From: Toxoplasma gondii ME49
Taxonomy: Eukaryota > Apicomplexa > Conoidasida > Eucoccidiorida > Sarcocystidae
Direction of reading: 5' to 3'
Length of the DNA: 64,000 bases
Assembly (NCBI RefSeq): GCF_000006565.2
Contig: NC_031480.1
Coordinates: 3,631,529-3,695,528 of the forward strand
In this document: positions 11,351-23,477 of the stretch, piece after piece
Layout: each line of letters starts with the position of its first letter
Numbering within the stretch: position 1 is the first letter of the stretch
Notes under the pieces: model-generated
Databases searched by the model: none
What the model saw: the letters and a program-made list of their open reading frames with translations, nothing else
What the model was told of the DNA's origin: nothing
Made by a program: the position numbers and the translations under genes

Positions 11351-13636
11351 GGCGGTTATCCTAGTATCGGCAAATGCTGTTGTCCCGTGAGAGGAGCAGT
11401 GCTGTTGATGATCAACAGCCTCTTCTCAAACAACCGTTACAGTAGAACCACACTCTTGAGAACATCGACCGGAGAGGAAAGTGTGCGAGACACAACCGCC
11501 TCCGGCGATTAGATACTTTCTCCAATGGATTCTCGCCTCGGACAGGACATAACCTGATTAAGTGTCGCGAAGTCAATAGTCGCAAATCCACAACTGAAAA
11601 GTGCCTGTTATGCAAAATGCTTATCTGTTGTCTACTTGAGAAGTAGGACGGCACAGCCGAGTCCCTCACGGTGTGAACCGCTCTGAGTTCCAGTCGGGCA
11701 TAACTGGCGACGGCGTGTTGTCGCCGGACGAATCGGAGAAGACAGCATTATTGACGTCGCCGGTGAGGATCAAGGGCTCAGGAAGAAACCCTTCAGCTTA
11801 GCATTTGGGTGCATATAACAGAAAGGTGACCGTTTTGGTGGAAAAGGGGTGTTTTTGGTGGAAAAGCGGTGATTCAGCCGAATCTCGAGTGCAAGCCGCC
11901 GGCGGGCAAGACACTATGTCTCTGCAAACGGCTAGCCAAGTAAGGGGGCACTTGACATGCCAGAAGGCTCACCAGTCCTAAATCAGTGAAAATACACTCT
12001 GGGTCACTTCTCCAAGGAGCTTGCCTGGTGAGACACACTGCAGAATGTGTAAATAACAACCTGTACTAAGTAGACATCGGTGGAAAGAGGATCTTTGCAT
12101 GGGACGGCAGCCACGCCACTCACGTGACCACCGGTCACAGACGCTTGTTCCACAGAAGCTGAACTGCGAGAAAAAGGGATTTCGCTTTTGGGTGGAGGTT
12201 GCCGGACGCATGAGTTTTCACGAGTTTCATCGTTATTGATATTTCATTGGCATGTTGATGACGTAAATGCAAGCAAACCACCGGTTTTGGATGGAATTAC
12301 TTTTCATTTTCACCACTTGTATTCTGCCTTGCTCCCACTTAGGAATTATATACGAACAGTACGCTGTGGGTACAATGATATTTTGACTGTCGAAGCGGCT
12401 TAGTGTGTCAGTCAAAGACACTCCCACCGGCTTTACTCGTGTTGCCGTGGTTTCTCAGGGGGAGCCTTGCTCCAAAGCATTATGCCTTTCCAAAACAGTC
12501 CTAAAGCGAGTTGAATACACCTTGTTTTTGTGTTTGACTTGATGTACCCTGGGATCCAGAGGACTGCGGGACTACCGAGTAAGGATCTTAGCGCCTGTAG
12601 TAACAGCCATCTTCATTGTCGTAGCACAGCCGCGAAGGTTGGTCATGTATCCAGTGGCACCGAGTTTACACAAAGCCAGCGTACGGAATGTTGTCGCCGG
12701 CAGTGATGCTGTCAGCAAGATTCCCCATCAACGCCCAGGATTTGCGTCAAAGAAGTTTATTTTCACGGTACTATAACTGGCTACTACCGGCCGAGCAGTG
12801 TGGAGAGACGAGAGCAAAGTCGTCAGTATAAACTCCAAACCGATCTTAATCGTGCAAGCAACACTTGAAGCACCAACAGGACAAGGCGCCACCTGAGGAA
12901 AGTGTGATGCTCGGCAGAGTGTGGCGCCTCTCGCAGCCCCAACAGTTTTGGTTGCTTTGTATGGAAACGCTTCTTGCTGCTCCGACAGCACGCTGAGTGT
13001 GGCACCTTTTGTGTTTGCCCCACACGCTATTGCTGGGGATGCATAACTTACAAATATCTTCAACAAGCATATGCACGAAAGGCACGAAATTGGTGACACC
13101 GGAAGGTTGCTCGTGTACTTGCAAGAAACGGCTTTGCAGATGCATCACAACCTTCCGTCCCGTGATGTATGCTGCGCAAGTCATACTTGTTCGTTAAAAG
13201 CGTGTCGTTGACCACGCAAACGTGAGACAGAGGTCTAAGATAAGTTTTACCTCAGAATTCCCCTCCATCTGTGCCGTAACCCTCCTCAAAAAGGCGGCCA
13301 CGTTTTTTGCAGATGCACGACACCACCGTCTTCGGTCGAATCGTTTTCCACGTTTTCTCGGTCAGAAGCCATTTTCGGCTTAAATGCCGTCCGCCCAGCC
13401 GTGTTCGAGGATTCTGTAGCATCTGGATCCTGGAAAATAATGGAACGAATATGAAAACGATTATTTTTGTTTGGAACAATGTGGTGTCTCGTCGAACCCT
13501 CATCTACAGTCAGCCTTTCTTTTCGACTGGAAGTTTGACGGGTTCACGATGATCTGCAGCAAATGAGCTGACGCTGACACGCGCACCGGTGGCGTTCCTT
13601 CTTCTTCCAGTCCCTCCGCCTGCAACCCCTTTGGCC
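11351..13636. promoter_or_regulatory. Divergent 2.3-kb spacer before the TSP1 gene
   Basis: The spacer separates the starts of the cysteine-containing protein gene (-) and the TSP1 gene (+). Open frames up to about 120 codons (for example 12728-13184, minus strand) lack bias and good starts and I treat them as chance. Promoters and 5' leaders of both genes are expected here, possibly shared. No specific motif can be asserted. Confidence 0.4.
11831..11871. repeat. Imperfect tandem repeat, two copies of about 20 bp
   Basis: Two adjacent copies of the pattern GTTTTGGTGGAAAAGGGGT, with small changes, lie in the divergent spacer. No function is evident. Confidence 0.55.
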
Positions 13637-16600
13637 ATGAAGGGAAAGAAACCTTTGTGGACATGCAGGATTTCTTTGCACGAACGGGACTGTGGGTTCG
13701 TCCACCCGGTGACTGTTCTTTCCTTTCTAGTAGGATTTCTCTTGTGGACAACGACACTCTTAGCAGCCGACTGTTACCTGACAATTGAACACGGGACTTT
13801 GCCCCTGGGGGAGAATTTGAGCAGAGGGAAGGTGAAAGTTCCACTGACGCTTGGCAAATATGAAGCCGCGCTCACCTACACGGGGTACGCTGCCTTCGAG
13901 CGGTTTGCGTTTGTCCCGCTAACGAAGGAAAAATTCGCTGTCATGTATAACTGGTGTCCGGAGCAGGACCGACACAGCAATGCCTACTCCGGAACGGAGC
14001 CTCTGTTTTTCTCGTGTCGAGTGCGTGTCGAGTTCTTCACGTACAACGGCGAGCGCGCTGAGCAGGAGTACTATGTCGGCGGCACGCTTCATTCTCGCTC
14101 CTCGTTCACCTACAACCCCGATAAATATCCGGAACTGAAAGCACTGGGGTTCTGGGTCCACGGCCCGCACGAGGGTAAGAACTCGAACAAAGTGGTGATC
14201 GCTTTCTGGACAGCTCGCTGCAAAACTCCACAAGAAGCGCGAGTGTGCACAGGCTCGAGCCCCTGCACAGTCAATCTGAGGAAATCTGGCAGTTCCGGCG
14301 CCACATCGTGCCTAGCTGAACTGTATGGCGCCGACTCGGTAACGGTCCCCTTGGGAGAGCGCATTTGCTCGGGGGACACCCCTTGGGCACATGGCCCTGC
14401 AGACTGTTACCAGTACGAACTGGCGAATTTGGCTCCGTCAGGACTGAGTGGGGGGGCTGATGGTTGGCAAACAGATCCCTCAAGCAGCGGCCACGGTTAC
14501 CGCTTGGGATCTCCCACCGGAGTTGCCCAACATGGCGGCCGCTACGGCTCGGTGTACATCGTCAGGATCCCCCCAGGAGATGCACAAGAACCAGAGTGGG
14601 AGACTCTCGTAGCGACGGACGTGTCTCTCGAATACGGCCACGGCCTGGCGAACGGTCTCTGGGCAGACAAGGGGGAAGGCACAGCGACTGAAGCGCGCTA
14701 TGCGGTCACTTTCTACACACACCAGTGGAGCCTAGTTGACGGCAAACCCGTGCTATGGCCACAGTGTCTCACGCAGCTGATAGCCGATGACGGTAGTGTA
14801 CTCCGTAGCAACGGTCTCTTGAACAGGAACTGTTCGAGCTGCTCTTCGCCTCCCTTGAGTCGCGTCCACCCCAAAACGCGCAAGTGGGCCAGCGTCTGCA
14901 CGAGCGATAAACCGGACGCTGCCGGTGTTTTCATCAACGACGTTCTCGCCGTCGACTCTACGGCAGCTCTCGACGGGAAAGCTCAGCACACACTGGGAAC
15001 AAGCCTTGCAATTGACTCTTCGGCTCAAATCCTGCCCGCGAGCGGCGCACAAGGCGACTGGCTCTTGTTCTGGAGAAGGGCGTTTTCACAGGAAGCGAAC
15101 GGTGGTAAACCGGATCCCCTGCTGGGGCAGATTCAGACGGCCAGTCTCATGATGGGCAGGTGGAGTGCGGACGGAAGAAACCCCTTGGCTGCGGTCAAGG
15201 AAATTGACGCTGAAAAAAGTGTGTTGGACTACTCGGAGCTTCGCGTCAGTGCCCTTGGGCCTCAGGATGGCGTCCTTGTGGGTTACGGCAGCGCGCTGCG
15301 CTGGACGACGACACTTGTGGACATTTTTGAAGACGGAAATGTTGATGAATCGACGCCCCTCACCATACAACGAATCATCGGCAATGTTCTCAACAACGCG
15401 GCGTTTGCTACAGACTGGTTGCCGCTTCCTGATGGTTCCGTTTTCTGGGTCACCCGGTTCTCCAGAGGGAATGACAGCGCAGGCCACGAAACTATCTGGC
15501 CGAATACTGCCGCTCCTGCCACCAAGCTACAGTTTGTACGCGTCCACAAAGTTACAGACGATCCAACATGCATCGTCAAGTAAGCCGCTGGAGTTTTCTA
15601 TACTTTCGGGAGAGGGTGACTTTGAACGAACGAACAGTACAATTACTGGTGTACATCGATCGATACAGAGCTGCCTCGACGAAGCTACATGGTGCGTATA
15701 CGTGCATATGCGAATGTTTACGGGCAGATCGAGACTTTAAGAGGTTACTGAGTAGAGACACACTCTGTTCTCACAGCGCGTCAATCGCGTTAAGACGTTC
15801 AGTTCCTGAATTCTGTCAAGGCTTCTTCTGGCCAAGACACTTGTTTACGCTGAACTGTGGATCTCCGGTGCGAATGCTTTGATGCAAGGTGGAATCAGAA
15901 AGATGCCTGCAACTCCACGTGTCACCGACACGAGGTCCTGCAAAACTTCGTGCCGAAAGAGGGTGCGTCGTGCAGTCTGAACGCTGGAGTCAGCCGTACC
16001 CCGACCTGTCGCGAAGGTGCCTGCCAACGCTTGAAACTTTCTCGCGTGTACGAAGGAGCGGAAACGGCGCAAGTTTCGTCGAATGGGAAGCAGAATGCCG
16101 TTCACGTCTCAGATAGCGATCTGGCGACTTTCGTTCGGTTTGAGGCTCGACCCTCTGCCTTTACTGTTGAACTGATGGACGCGAGCGACGTTTGGGAAGT
16201 GTCTCTCGCCTTTCTCGTTAAGCCTGAGGAATGGGGTACTGGCATTCGCTTCACGTGTGTAGCATACGACCGACAACGAAATGCTGTGGCGTCTCGGGAA
16301 GGACTCCTCGGAAGAATTCCTCCGGCCAATGTCCTAGAGACCCTAGAGGGCTGGGCAGTCGCGCTTTGGTCGTGGCAGCACATACGACTTTTCGGTGTAC
16401 AGACGCTCGAGTGCTCGGCACATGCTAGCTCAGCTGATCGCGAGCTGGTCTTGGCAGAAGCGGAATTCATCGGGAAAGTCTCTGGTTTATGTCCACCTGA
16501 GGGTTTCTTCGGCCGCTCCGAGTGTCCCTCGGAGGAAGCGCGCCTCGTTTTCGACGTCGCGGCGCTCGACTGCCAAGGCACCTGGAGTGAGTGGAGTCTG

Positions 16601-18458
16601 TGTGACGCGAACTGCTTGTCGTCTCGACTGTTCACAAGGACAAGAGAAGCCCAGTGGGGAGGCAAGCCTTGCGAGATGATCCAGCGAAAACCATGTGGCG
16701 GTAAGTGACACCGAAGGAGAGGTGGACGCTCGCTCTCACAGGGCTTGTCAGGCACAAACACTTCGCACGCCCTCGCACCCATCCCCACTCTTCTCCCCTG
16801 TTGTCATTGACATCTACCACATGGCTGAGAAATCAAGACGCTCTCTTCTTTGGGTTCTGCGGCAACCGTGAGAAGGGTCCTTTGTTGGCAAGCGAACGCA
16901 TACTGTTCCAAGGACACGCACGAAGGCCCATTGACAACTGCTGCCTTGTCACCTCACAGTATCTTAACTCACTTCCTGAGGTGTACACTGAGGCTCTCTG
17001 AATTGACGATGGTACACACGAGAAGGATTGTTTCTTGCAGCAAAGTGTATTCAAGGTACTTGTAAGGCACTGTTTACCAACAACTAGGACTCGAGATGCT
17101 ACTCTTAGGCGAGCTGCCTGACAGGGGTTCTCGCTGGTCCCCAGAATTCATGAGTCCTACAATATTTTCAGAGATGTGTATATGCCATAGTAGATTGGAG
17201 AAATAACGCCACCCACGCAGCAGGTCGTAGGGAAACTTCAAAGCCATTCCCACATAGTAGAACGCAGAATGTAACACACCGGGCTCGTGTCGCCACCGCA
17301 GTCAGAGTATCAAGAACCCTCAGCTTTCTCTTCACAAAACCCCACAGGAAGCCCTTCTGCTCGCGAAGGAATTCGAATTGCGTCGTAGGAACCGAACATG
17401 GGATACCCCCGGAAGCTCGTGTCCAGCGTACGATATAGGGAGGAAACCCGTGGACTTCTACGGTCGTTTGCTTGCGTTTTGGCGGCTGTGTTTTCTCAGA
17501 GGGTCCTTTTTGTCCGTCCAGCACTGACTCTGAAACAAGACGGCCTCTGCTTGATCTGCGCCGACCGTGTTTGTTCAAAGAGAGCTCGTGGTCTGCATGC
17601 TTCCATTGTCGGCAACTGCGGCGGCGCCAGATTCTGCGAGAGGCGTCTGGTCCAGGTGTCGACCCGTGTCCAGAGGTCGTGGAGATGCAGTTCTGCAGTG
17701 AAACTTGCCGTCTCCAGTACGACTTTGCTCACACTGCAAGTTCCACGTATGCTCCAATCACCACGCTCCCTGCTAGACTCTTTACTGTCGTCCCACTCAC
17801 CACAACAGTCGCGCCTCTGTCCTGGCACCGGTGGTTCACTCTAGAGCGGCTGAGGATAGCAGCTTGGCTCCTCGTTGCTGCTCTGTTTCTCTGTTTCCTG
17901 GGTCTCTGCATCTTTTGCTCGTTTCGAAAAAACACACAGGGTACACCCGAGCCCGTAGAGTGTTCTCCAGGTGAAGAAATTCCACCTCCTATACCCACTT
18001 TCACCAGCATGAAACGCCGCACGACCGTTAAGGTTCAGTCCGCTGCGTCCGCGGTAGCCGGCATTGTCGCCGCCTCGAAGGAATCAAGATTGCCTGTAGT
18101 GGAAACTACTGGAAATCAGGAAAGACTGACTCGAAAGTCGTGGCACTCGGTAGTATCCGTTTACGGCCTGCCCAGAGCGTCTAGGAAAGCTACCAGAGCG
18201 ACGTTCTACACCACACGAGAGCGGGGAACTACTCACGAGCTGGGCACAGAACGGAGGAGGGGTAGCGACTTCTCGTCTCCTGTTGACGGCAAAGACGAAG
18301 AACGGGAAACCCCTTTACGGTCAGTTCACGTTCGAAGTGACTCAGGGGATCTTTCACAGTCCTCCCACGTTGGGCCAGTGCCGCGTTACGACGGCACCAA
18401 ACGGGAACATGGACCTGTGCAGATCTCGGAAGTTACACATGTGCGCGAAAGCGGTTGA
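13637..18458 (+). CDS. Thrombospondin type-1 domain membrane protein, micronemal adhesin-like
   Basis: Three exons, 13637-15579, 15889-16700 and 17581-18458, encode about 1210 residues. Donors GTAAGC and GTAAGT and both acceptors keep phase (2, then 1). A long N-region precedes a hydrophobic signal sequence (VTVLSFLVGFLLWTTTLLAA), with likely cleavage before DCYLTIEHG. The roughly 600-residue N-terminal region has repeated beta-strand patterns (GDWLLFWRRAF, DGVLVGYGSALRW, DGSVFWVTRFSRG) resembling propeller blades. TSP1-like modules lie at about 649-695 (atypical), 875-918 (GTWSEWSLCDANC) and 920-961 (SSWSACFHC). Between the first two is a beta-rich domain. One membrane helix lies at about 1010-1031 (LRIAAWLLVAALFLCFLGLC). 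The cytosolic tail of about 180 residues is basic and Ser/Thr-rich and lacks the terminal acidic-tryptophan end of TRAP-family adhesins. TSP1 membrane proteins of coccidia commonly sit in micronemes and work in attachment, invasion or rhoptry discharge. That role is inferred from domain layout. The ATG at 13637 was chosen because the frame opens upstream only from GTG. Confidence 0.82.
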
Positions 18459-20839
18459 AGCAGGATTTTTCTTTTCGCTACCCATCGTTGAAGAAGCCAA
18501 AGACGTCTGCAGGCACCCTGTTGTCGGTGCAACGCACGCACTGACTTGCTCAGAGAACAAGACTTCAGACGAGTTCGCCGCAGCTTCAAGGCCGAGACAC
18601 GGCCGAAATCCGGAACCGCAGCGATGATAATAAGCAGAGCAAGACAGAAAAGACAGGGCAGGTAGCCAGTTCGACGTCTGTCAAGAGTGAGTCCTCCCGT
18701 TTCCTCTTCCCATGGAGGAGGGAGAGTCAACCACGATCGCCACCATAAAAAGGCGCTTCCGAAGAGGATCGTGGAAAACGAGACTCCGCCTGCGTTTCAA
18801 GACGAGCTGGACGTCTGAAGCCACAAGCTCTTTCTGGGGCAAGTGAAACTGCCTGTGTTTTTAGAACACTGTGGACATGAATACTTCTACCGTGTTGGTC
18901 CTCTTGGGTGGATACCACAGTTCGGTAAAAATGAACCGTCCATTGCCGTTGTTTCGTCAGCACCGCACAGAGTTCCGGTCAAACTCCATATCGTAGGCGA
19001 TACGGTCTTCCGCTGGTGCGGGAAATCACAGCTTTCGGCGGCTAATAGAACGGCGGTAGGGCACTCGATAACAATAGCTCTTCGTACGGTCAGCGTTTTG
19101 ACAAACAACTGGGAAGCCCCATGGAGAGATGTCCCTTCTTCTGGAGTTCTTTGCACGTTGATCTAAATTGACTCTAACTGGTGAAGATGGCGTTTCCTCT
19201 GAAACGTTCCCTTTTCGAAAGAGGGGCGGAACGCAGCACTTCTCCAGGCAAAGCCTTGGTATTCTGCTCTAATAACCCGTGCGTTACCGAGTTCACGAAT
19301 GCGGAAGCCACATTTGTGTGGTACGCCGTGCCATAGAAAATACACTCTAAACCAAGAACAGCCAACCGTTCAGTTCACCACTCAGTAGCCTCAGACTCGA
19401 GAACCATCAAGCTCGTCGTTTTTCGAGAGCAGGTTGTTGCCAGCCTCAAACCAATTCCGAGTTCAGAACCGACTCTTGAGGTGTTGCTCCATCGCCGCCG
19501 TCGCGTGCATGTGTCGCAAGGCAGTCGAGTGGAGGGATCGCCCTCACCTTTTTCGGTCGCTTTCCTCGAAGGCGTTCGAAACTGTGCATGCCTGATTGTC
19601 AGCTGTAAAAGAAGCTCTACGGACCGTGACACTGTCAGAAACTGTTAACGTGTCTGTCTCCTTCGTCTACACCGCAGTCGCACATTGCTGCGGAGAGACG
19701 GTAGATACGCGTGACTGGAGCGACCGAGTGTTTTTCACACACAGGGACCAGCGCTTCCGTTCAAAGAGAAACTCCGTATTCTGTCAACATTCTGTCAACA
19801 CTGCCACGATGGTGAAAACTTGTGAGGAGTCTTCACACACAACAACTAGAGTTCGCATCTCTGCACAGACAGAGGTGTTTGACTGCATGAATCCCAAGAG
19901 GCGACGGCGGTGCGGGCTGCCTCTGCAAGAGCGTCTCTGCCCGTAGAGTTTTTGCCTTTTTCTAGGCTTCTCTCGTCGTGCTGGTTTTTCCAATCCAATC
20001 GCCAAGCGCCACACACTGGAGCGACCTTGAGCATTCTTCTCCTCACAAGCGTGTCTTTGTCACCCTTCGCTAATGGCGCTTCCCCTCGCATCTCTTCCTC
20101 CTGCGCATCTTCACGGAGAACTCCACTTCCGATCTGTAAAGGAATGCCAAGTGTTCCGTCGTCTAGGTTCTTGGGCTGCGTCCTGCCGCCGGACAGCTCT
20201 TAAAGGAAAGCCGGCGGCAACCCTCCAGGTCGGAGGTTTCTCTCTCTTCGTCGCGAGGAGGACAACGTTTCATGTGTACTTTAACGACGGAGAAACATGC
20301 AATCGGACGAGGTAGACGCTTGTACGCTAGGCGCTGCCTCTCACGCATTTCGAATTGGAAACGAAGCAGTGGAAAAGACACAACATGCCACCACGGGAGT
20401 CGACCGAGAGACTGCGCATCTGCGAATTTGGAGCGCGAACAGAAGAACCTCCGACTGCAAATTTAATCCAAGACGAAGATGCAAGACACACATTTACTCA
20501 CATTTACTGCCACTGAAGAGACCAACATGACGAGATCCCGCTTGCTACAGAATGAAGTTCTCGCTGTTTCCACTGCTTCCTCAGCTGTAGCGAACGCGCC
20601 TTCCAAACCAACAACACCGTCAGGCTCAACACAAAACCACTAAAGTCGCCTCCACAGCCTTCCCTTGTAAATACACACATGCACACAAACATATATATAT
20701 ATATATATACGCAGAGATATGCATACATACATATATGCAATATATATATATATATATATATCTGCATGCTTCTCGTTTCTCTCTCTCCTGTCTATCGATA
20801 TAGATAGAAACATGCGTGTCGATTCGAAGTGAATGCGTT
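18459..20839. other. Convergent spacer with an orphan cysteine-rich frame
   Basis: The spacer holds the 3' flanks of the TSP1 gene (+) and the TMEM258-like gene (-). A plus-strand frame at 19596-19946 ends in a cysteine pattern resembling the C-terminal half of a TSP1 module (see findings). No splice partners were found for it. The rest shows no coding character. Confidence 0.4.
20691..20761. repeat. (TA)n tracts
   Basis: Two runs, about 20691-20709 and 20740-20761, are separated by a short mixed segment. They lie just downstream of the TMEM258-like stop codon and are the first long TA tracts in the window. Confidence 0.95.
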
Positions 20840-21157
20840 TTAGTAGTAGACTCCGGACGAGAGGAGAAGGAAGGAGAGAGCGAATCCCAGAAGAACGGAG
20901 GCGACGGCTGACCATACAATTTCCTTTGCGAGACTTCTTTCCCTGGGAGAGAATCGAATATGGTAGATGAAGAAACTTGCGCTGGCGACTAGGCCGAGGA
21001 AAAGGAGGACGAGAGAAATGACGTCGAACAACCGTGGCGCGATGAAAATGGGAGTCGGCACAAACTTCGGCTCAGTCGTCGAGCCGGGGGCTTGGGGAGA
21101 CGCCGGGGACGCGGCTGCATGCGCGAGAAGAAGGGGCAGACGGCGAAGGAGAGGCAT
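20840..21157 (-). CDS. TMEM258/Ost5-like oligosaccharyltransferase subunit
   Basis: This is a small two-helix membrane protein of the ER oligosaccharyltransferase complex, which N-glycosylates nascent secretory proteins. The C-terminal 70 residues match the family plan. A first helix (FDVISLVLLFLGLVASASFF) runs into the conserved I-Y-H-x-R turn with nearby basic residues and K-E. A second helix follows with the motif VASVLLGFALSFLLLSSGVYY; TMEM258 proteins likewise end in S-L-x-A-S-x-x-x-G-F...LLLxxGIY. The gene is intronless. The reading given is 105 residues, about 25 longer than the human protein, with a Pro/Ala-rich N-terminal extension. An in-frame ATG at 21202, preceded by AGAAAAT, is an alternative start adding 15 residues. 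The frame stays open even further upstream, but that part is Arg/Ser-rich and probably leader sequence. The gene diverges from the VAMP7-like gene 2.3 kb away. Confidence 0.8.
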   Translation of the reverse strand: MPLLRRLPLLLAHAAASPASPQAPGSTTEPKFVPTPIFIAPRLFDVISLVLLFLGLVASASFFIYHIRFSPRERSLAKEIVWSAVASVLLGFALSFLLLSSGVYY

Positions 21158-21912
21158 CGTGCTCGCCAGCGAAAACCTGAGGCTCGGTGCGCAGGGTCGC
21201 ATATTTTCTTCTGGGCGTTTCAAGAGTCGAAGAGAGGGCAGAAGACGACGAAACTCCGGAGACGGAGACACGACGTCGACACTGTGGAGCACACAGAGAG
21301 AAGAACGCAGAGAACAGGGACGACGCGCACTGCGGGCGAGCGCGTGACTCCGAGAAGCGACTCTCCAGAAGCTCGGCCAAACGCGAGAGCGGCGGACAGA
21401 GACGAAAGCCGGAATCCAGAAGGGAGGCGAAAAAGACGCTCGCGAGCAGCGACAGACGCACCGGAGAGACAAGAGAATGCAGATCGGGCAAAGGGGCGTT
21501 GAAGTGAGGCTTCGAAAAAGACACGAATGCGCCAATCAAGGAAGCGCGGAACAAGGACAAATCAAACAAGTTCGACGCACCAGGCGTCCGCGGAGAGAAA
21601 GAACTGGGACGCGTCAGAAAACAGTTTTTTCGTGGAAAAATCTGCGATGCAACAGGCAAAAAGTCTTCAAGAGTTCCACCTTCTCATGCAGACAGAAGGC
21701 AGAGCATGGCGAGGAGACAGAAAGTCAAAGTTCCCGCGGAGACGCCGTGCGCAAACACCGGCGACAACCAAAGTTCTAAGAGAAAACACTAATCGACGCA
21801 ATTTCTGACAATAACAGACTAGGCAGACGCCGCGACATCCAAACGCGGCAATACTCCACTGCCTGTGATTGACATACATGCACTTAAGGAAAACAAATAC
21901 AAGAAACTGCAA

Positions 21913-21916
<4 letters not shown>

Positions 21917-21947
<31 letters not shown>

Positions 21948-22068
21948 AGATGAACTACGCTTGTATTGCATGCACCTGTCTACACACACACTCTTCTTCC
22001 TTGTAGATGTTGACCGATGCACATATTTATGGACGCCGTTGTCTATGAAGAGCACAGAGACATACTAC

Positions 22069-22108
<40 letters not shown>
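21917..22108. repeat. Two long (TA)n tracts
   Basis: Runs lie at about 21917-21944 and 22071-22108, separated by unique sequence, in the divergent spacer. They are simple dinucleotide repeats likely to vary in length between strains. Confidence 0.95.
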
Positions 22109-22111
<3 letters not shown>

Positions 22112-22426
22112 TTCACAAGAGTCGACACGCATGAGGAGACCTCGGTGGTATTGTCCGAGTTCGAGAAGAGCGATTTGGGGAGAGAGACTCTTCACTGCAA
22201 TGCTGGAAAAGTCGATTTTCGCTGCAAAAACAGACGAGAAATGATGAGCACCTGCAGAAGGAGCGAATGGACTTCGCGAAGAATTGAAAACGAAAGTCTT
22301 TTCTTCTCAGAGAGACGGGAAGAGGCGAGGGTGCCTCGTCTGGATAGACGAAACCAACCTTTATTTCGCTTTTTTCCCACGAATCTTTCCTTCTGCACAT
22401 CTGCACACAAAGGGACAAGCTGCGAG

Positions 22427-22493
22427 CTTTTCTTTTTCTCCTCCTTTTCTTCCCTTTCGTTTCTTTTCTTCTCTTTTTCTTCGCCTTTTCTCC
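22427..22493 (+). repeat. Polypyrimidine tract
   Basis: About 65 nt of almost pure C and T on the plus strand, broken only by single G residues, in the TMEM258/VAMP7 divergent spacer. It could take part in leader or promoter structure; nothing in the sequence shows this directly. Confidence 0.8.
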
Positions 22494-22587
22494 GTGTTCC
22501 ACAGCCGAAAAAGAGGGCGCATGTAAGCTGACGGCTCTCGGTTCTCCGCTAGCAAAGCAGTCCGAAGCACACTTTCTCAGTGCGCCA

Positions 22588-22638
22588 GCTTTTTCACTTT
22601 CTCCGCTTTTTTACTTTCTCCGCTTTTTCACTTTCTCC
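22588..22638 (+). repeat. Threefold 17-bp tandem repeat
   Basis: Three head-to-tail copies of GCTTTTTCACTTTCTCC, the middle copy differing by one base. It lies between the pyrimidine tract and the VAMP7-like gene. Confidence 0.85.
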
Positions 22639-23477
22639 GCTCTAATTCAGCTTTTTGTGTCGCGGCAAAACAGCCTCGCCGGATGGAGCTCTCACGTCTC
22701 TCGACGTCTCGCTCACGTTCTGGAAAAGTGACCCGGGAAGTGAAGGACGCTCTGGTGAGTTCGCCTGCCGCTCCATTGAGAAATGCCTCTGAGCCAAGCA
22801 GCAAGAGAGCAAGGAACACGAGGGAGAAATCCGGTTCTCTTCTTTGCTTTCCATGTCTCAACGTTTGCGTCTGAAGAGGAGTTTCTTCGCAGCCGCGACG
22901 AGGGGGCCCCTGCCCGCCTTTTCGGTCGCCTCTCTGCGGTTCTTGCGCGTTTCCGGACTCCACCGCGTCTATAAATTCGCTTCGAAAGCGAGGAGACGCC
23001 TGTCTCCTGAGACTTCTCTTCCTGCAGACTCTGCAGGGCGTTTAGCTTTCCTTCTCTCCAGAGGAAAGTGCGAAGGCAACTCGCGGGAGCACGGCGTTTG
23101 CCGCGACGTGAGAAAGCGAGAGAAAACAGGAACAGGAACGTCTTCTCCTCTGCCTCCGAAGACGTCCGTCCGTTGCGGTCAACTTGTCTTTTTTTCTCGG
23201 TCCGACTTGTCTCCCCCGTCTCCTCGTTGCCGTCGCCTTGCTGTGTGTGGTGTTCTCTCTTGTCGGCATTTCTCTTTGGCCAGATATGAAGACTGAGCAA
23301 GCAGTGCAGCTGTCGCTTCGTTCGCGTTGAAGACGCGCTTCCCATCCGACTCCTGAGAGGCCTGAGACAGGACGAAGTGGACGCAGGCGAAAGGTCCAAG
23401 TGTGCAGAGACGCGTCGAACTTTCGAGCCAAGAAGACCTGAACAGCTTTCTGCAGAGACAATTGGCAAGGCGGCGCG

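Larger units (their letters stand above)
21158..23477. promoter_or_regulatory. Divergent spacer between TMEM258-like and VAMP7-like genes
   Basis: Both transcription units start away from this region, so it should contain both promoters. It carries two long TA tracts, a roughly 65-nt pyrimidine tract and a threefold 17-bp repeat (listed separately). Long open frames on both strands between 22628 and 23605 reflect biased composition (Arg/Ser-rich products); I do not call them genes. A WGAGACG-type string, a motif reported upstream of many Toxoplasma genes, occurs near 23404 before the VAMP7-like start. Confidence 0.45.

Noticed and set aside
12728..13184. Overlapping minus-strand frames of 112-123 codons
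   Set aside because: Three frames of the same strand are open together, a sign of chance rather than coding.
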